A stretch of 64,000 nt of DNA from Lactobacillales bacterium (GTDB taxonomy: Bacteria; Bacillota_I; Bacilli_A; RF39; UBA660): NCBI GenBank assembly GCA_015059545.1, contig SVAG01000001.1, forward strand, positions 1 to 64,000, in the 5' to 3' direction. A program made the translations under genes and the position numbers. Positions 63,235 to 64,000 of this stretch are shown here, piece by piece (position 1 is the stretch's first letter; each line of letters begins with the position of its first letter). The notes under the pieces were generated by a model. It searched no databases, was not told the origin of the DNA, and saw nothing but the letters and a program-made list of their open reading frames with translations.

Positions 63235-64000
63235 ATGGACGATACAATAGCAGCAATTTCAACATCAAGTGGAGTAGGTGCAATCTCAATTATAAGAGTA
63301 AGTGGAGAAGAATCTATAAATATAGTAAATAAAATATTTAAAGGAAAAGATTTAAATAAAGTAAATAGTCATACTATAAATTATGGACATATAAAAGAAA
63401 ATGAAAAAATAATAGATGAAGTATTAGTAAGTGTAATGAAAGAGCCAAATACATTTACAAAAGAAAATGTAGTAGAAATAAACTGTCATGGTGGAATTGC
63501 AACAACTAAAAAAATATTAGAATTATTATTATTAAATGGTTGTCGTCTTGCGGAACCAGGTGAATTTACAAAAAGAGCCTTCATAAATGGAAGAATAGAT
63601 TTATTAGAAGCCGAAGCAGTAATGGATATAATTAATTCTAAAACAGAAAAAGCTTTAACACTTGCAATCAATCAATTAAGTGGAAATATATCAAATTTAA
63701 TAAATAATTTAAAACAAAAAGAATTAAAAATATTATCAAATATAGAAGTTAATATAGATTATCCAGAATATGAAGATATTGAAGTATTAACAAATGAAAA
63801 AATATTACCTTCATTAAAAGAATTAGAAGAAGAAATAAAAAAAATAATAAAAAATAGTGAAGAAGGTAAATTAATAAAAGAAGGGATTAATACTGCAATT
63901 ATAGGAAGACCAAATGTTGGTAAAAGTAGTTTACTTAACTTATTATTGGAAGAAGAAAAAGCAATAGTAACAGATATAGAAGGAACAACAAGAGATGTAG
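63235..64000 (+). CDS. mnmE: tRNA modification GTPase MnmE (3' part outside window)
   Basis: The first 255 codons are present. MnmE with MnmG modifies U34 of tRNAs. The N-terminal THF-binding domain shows [20 protein letters not shown] and [31 protein letters not shown]; the G domain begins with the G1 loop [14 protein letters not shown] and EGTTRD (G2). The ATG at 63235 has AAGGAGG upstream. Confidence 0.96.
   Translation, partial: MDDTIAAISTSSGVGAISIIRVSGEESINIVNKIFKGKDLNKVNSHTINYGHIKENEKIIDEVLVSVMKEPNTFTKENVVEINCHGGIATTKKILELLLLNGCRLAEPGEFTKRAFINGRIDLLEAEAVMDIINSKTEKALTLAINQLSGNISNLINNLKQKELKILSNIEVNIDYPEYEDIEVLTNEKILPSLKELEEEIKKIIKNSEEGKLIKEGINTAIIGRPNVGKSSLLNLLLEEEKAIVTDIEGTTRDV

Overview
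The window is a piece of a very AT-rich, low-GC Gram-positive (Bacillota, Bacilli-like) chromosome that contains the replication origin. Gene content and order closely follow the Bacillus subtilis origin region (dnaA-dnaN-recF-gyrB-gyrA; tadA/ffs, dnaX-ybaB-recR-bofA; holB-ricT-trmN6-rsmI; pth-mfd; metG-tatD-3D protein-rsmA; tilS-ftsH; parA-parB; rpsF-ssb-rpsR; the full S10-spc-alpha ribosomal protein cluster). TGA is used as a stop (secY ends on TGA inside the adk ATGA overlap), so the standard bacterial code applies rather than the Mycoplasma code. The reduced gene set (no rpmD, no map, no rnmV, no yaaA at their usual places) and extreme AT bias suggest an uncultured gut-type Bacilli lineage (Erysipelotrichia/RF39-like), but I cannot fix the taxon from sequence alone.

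Layout: oriC lies at about 60.75-61.06 kb between dnaA and rpmH and carries at least six DnaA boxes. To its right, rpmH-rnpA-yidC-jag-mnmE run on the + strand. To its left, essentially every gene from dnaA down to the window start is on the - strand, co-directional with replication. The one exception is a 42-codon + strand microgene at 39.9 kb. From right to left: initiation and gyrase genes with a comK homologue where yaaA is expected (51.9-60.8 kb); a tandem array of ParB-binding parS sites and the SRP RNA gene (51.4-51.9 kb); DNA polymerase III accessory genes, recombination and RNA modification genes (44-51 kb); mfd, a PHP phosphoesterase and a SpoVT-like regulator (39-44 kb); a T-box controlled dut-metG operon (36.9-39.2 kb); housekeeping genes (28-36.6 kb); parA-parB-mscS-DUF951 with an AbgT transporter (24-28 kb); a helicase plus divergent sigma factor pair (17.9-22.1 kb); rpsF-ssb-rpsR; two tandem LicD-like genes; then the long ribosomal protein operon from a strong promoter at 14.0 kb to rplQ; finally the start of a type IV prepilin gene with a G9 tract.

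The most striking feature is the parS array: ten identical copies of a 16-bp parS sequence with a 37-38 bp period, plus one decayed copy and one canonical palindromic parS nearby. It looks like a plasmid-style centromere (compare F plasmid sopC) built from chromosomal Spo0J-type parS sites, and the cognate parAB genes lie about 23 kb away. Other points of interest are the helicase-sigma operon, the ComK homologue next to dnaN, the orphan head-on microprotein with an AT-hook-like core, a potentially phase-variable prepilin, a Met-type T-box that places dUTPase under tRNA control, and a histidine phosphatase gene that seems to begin with ATA.
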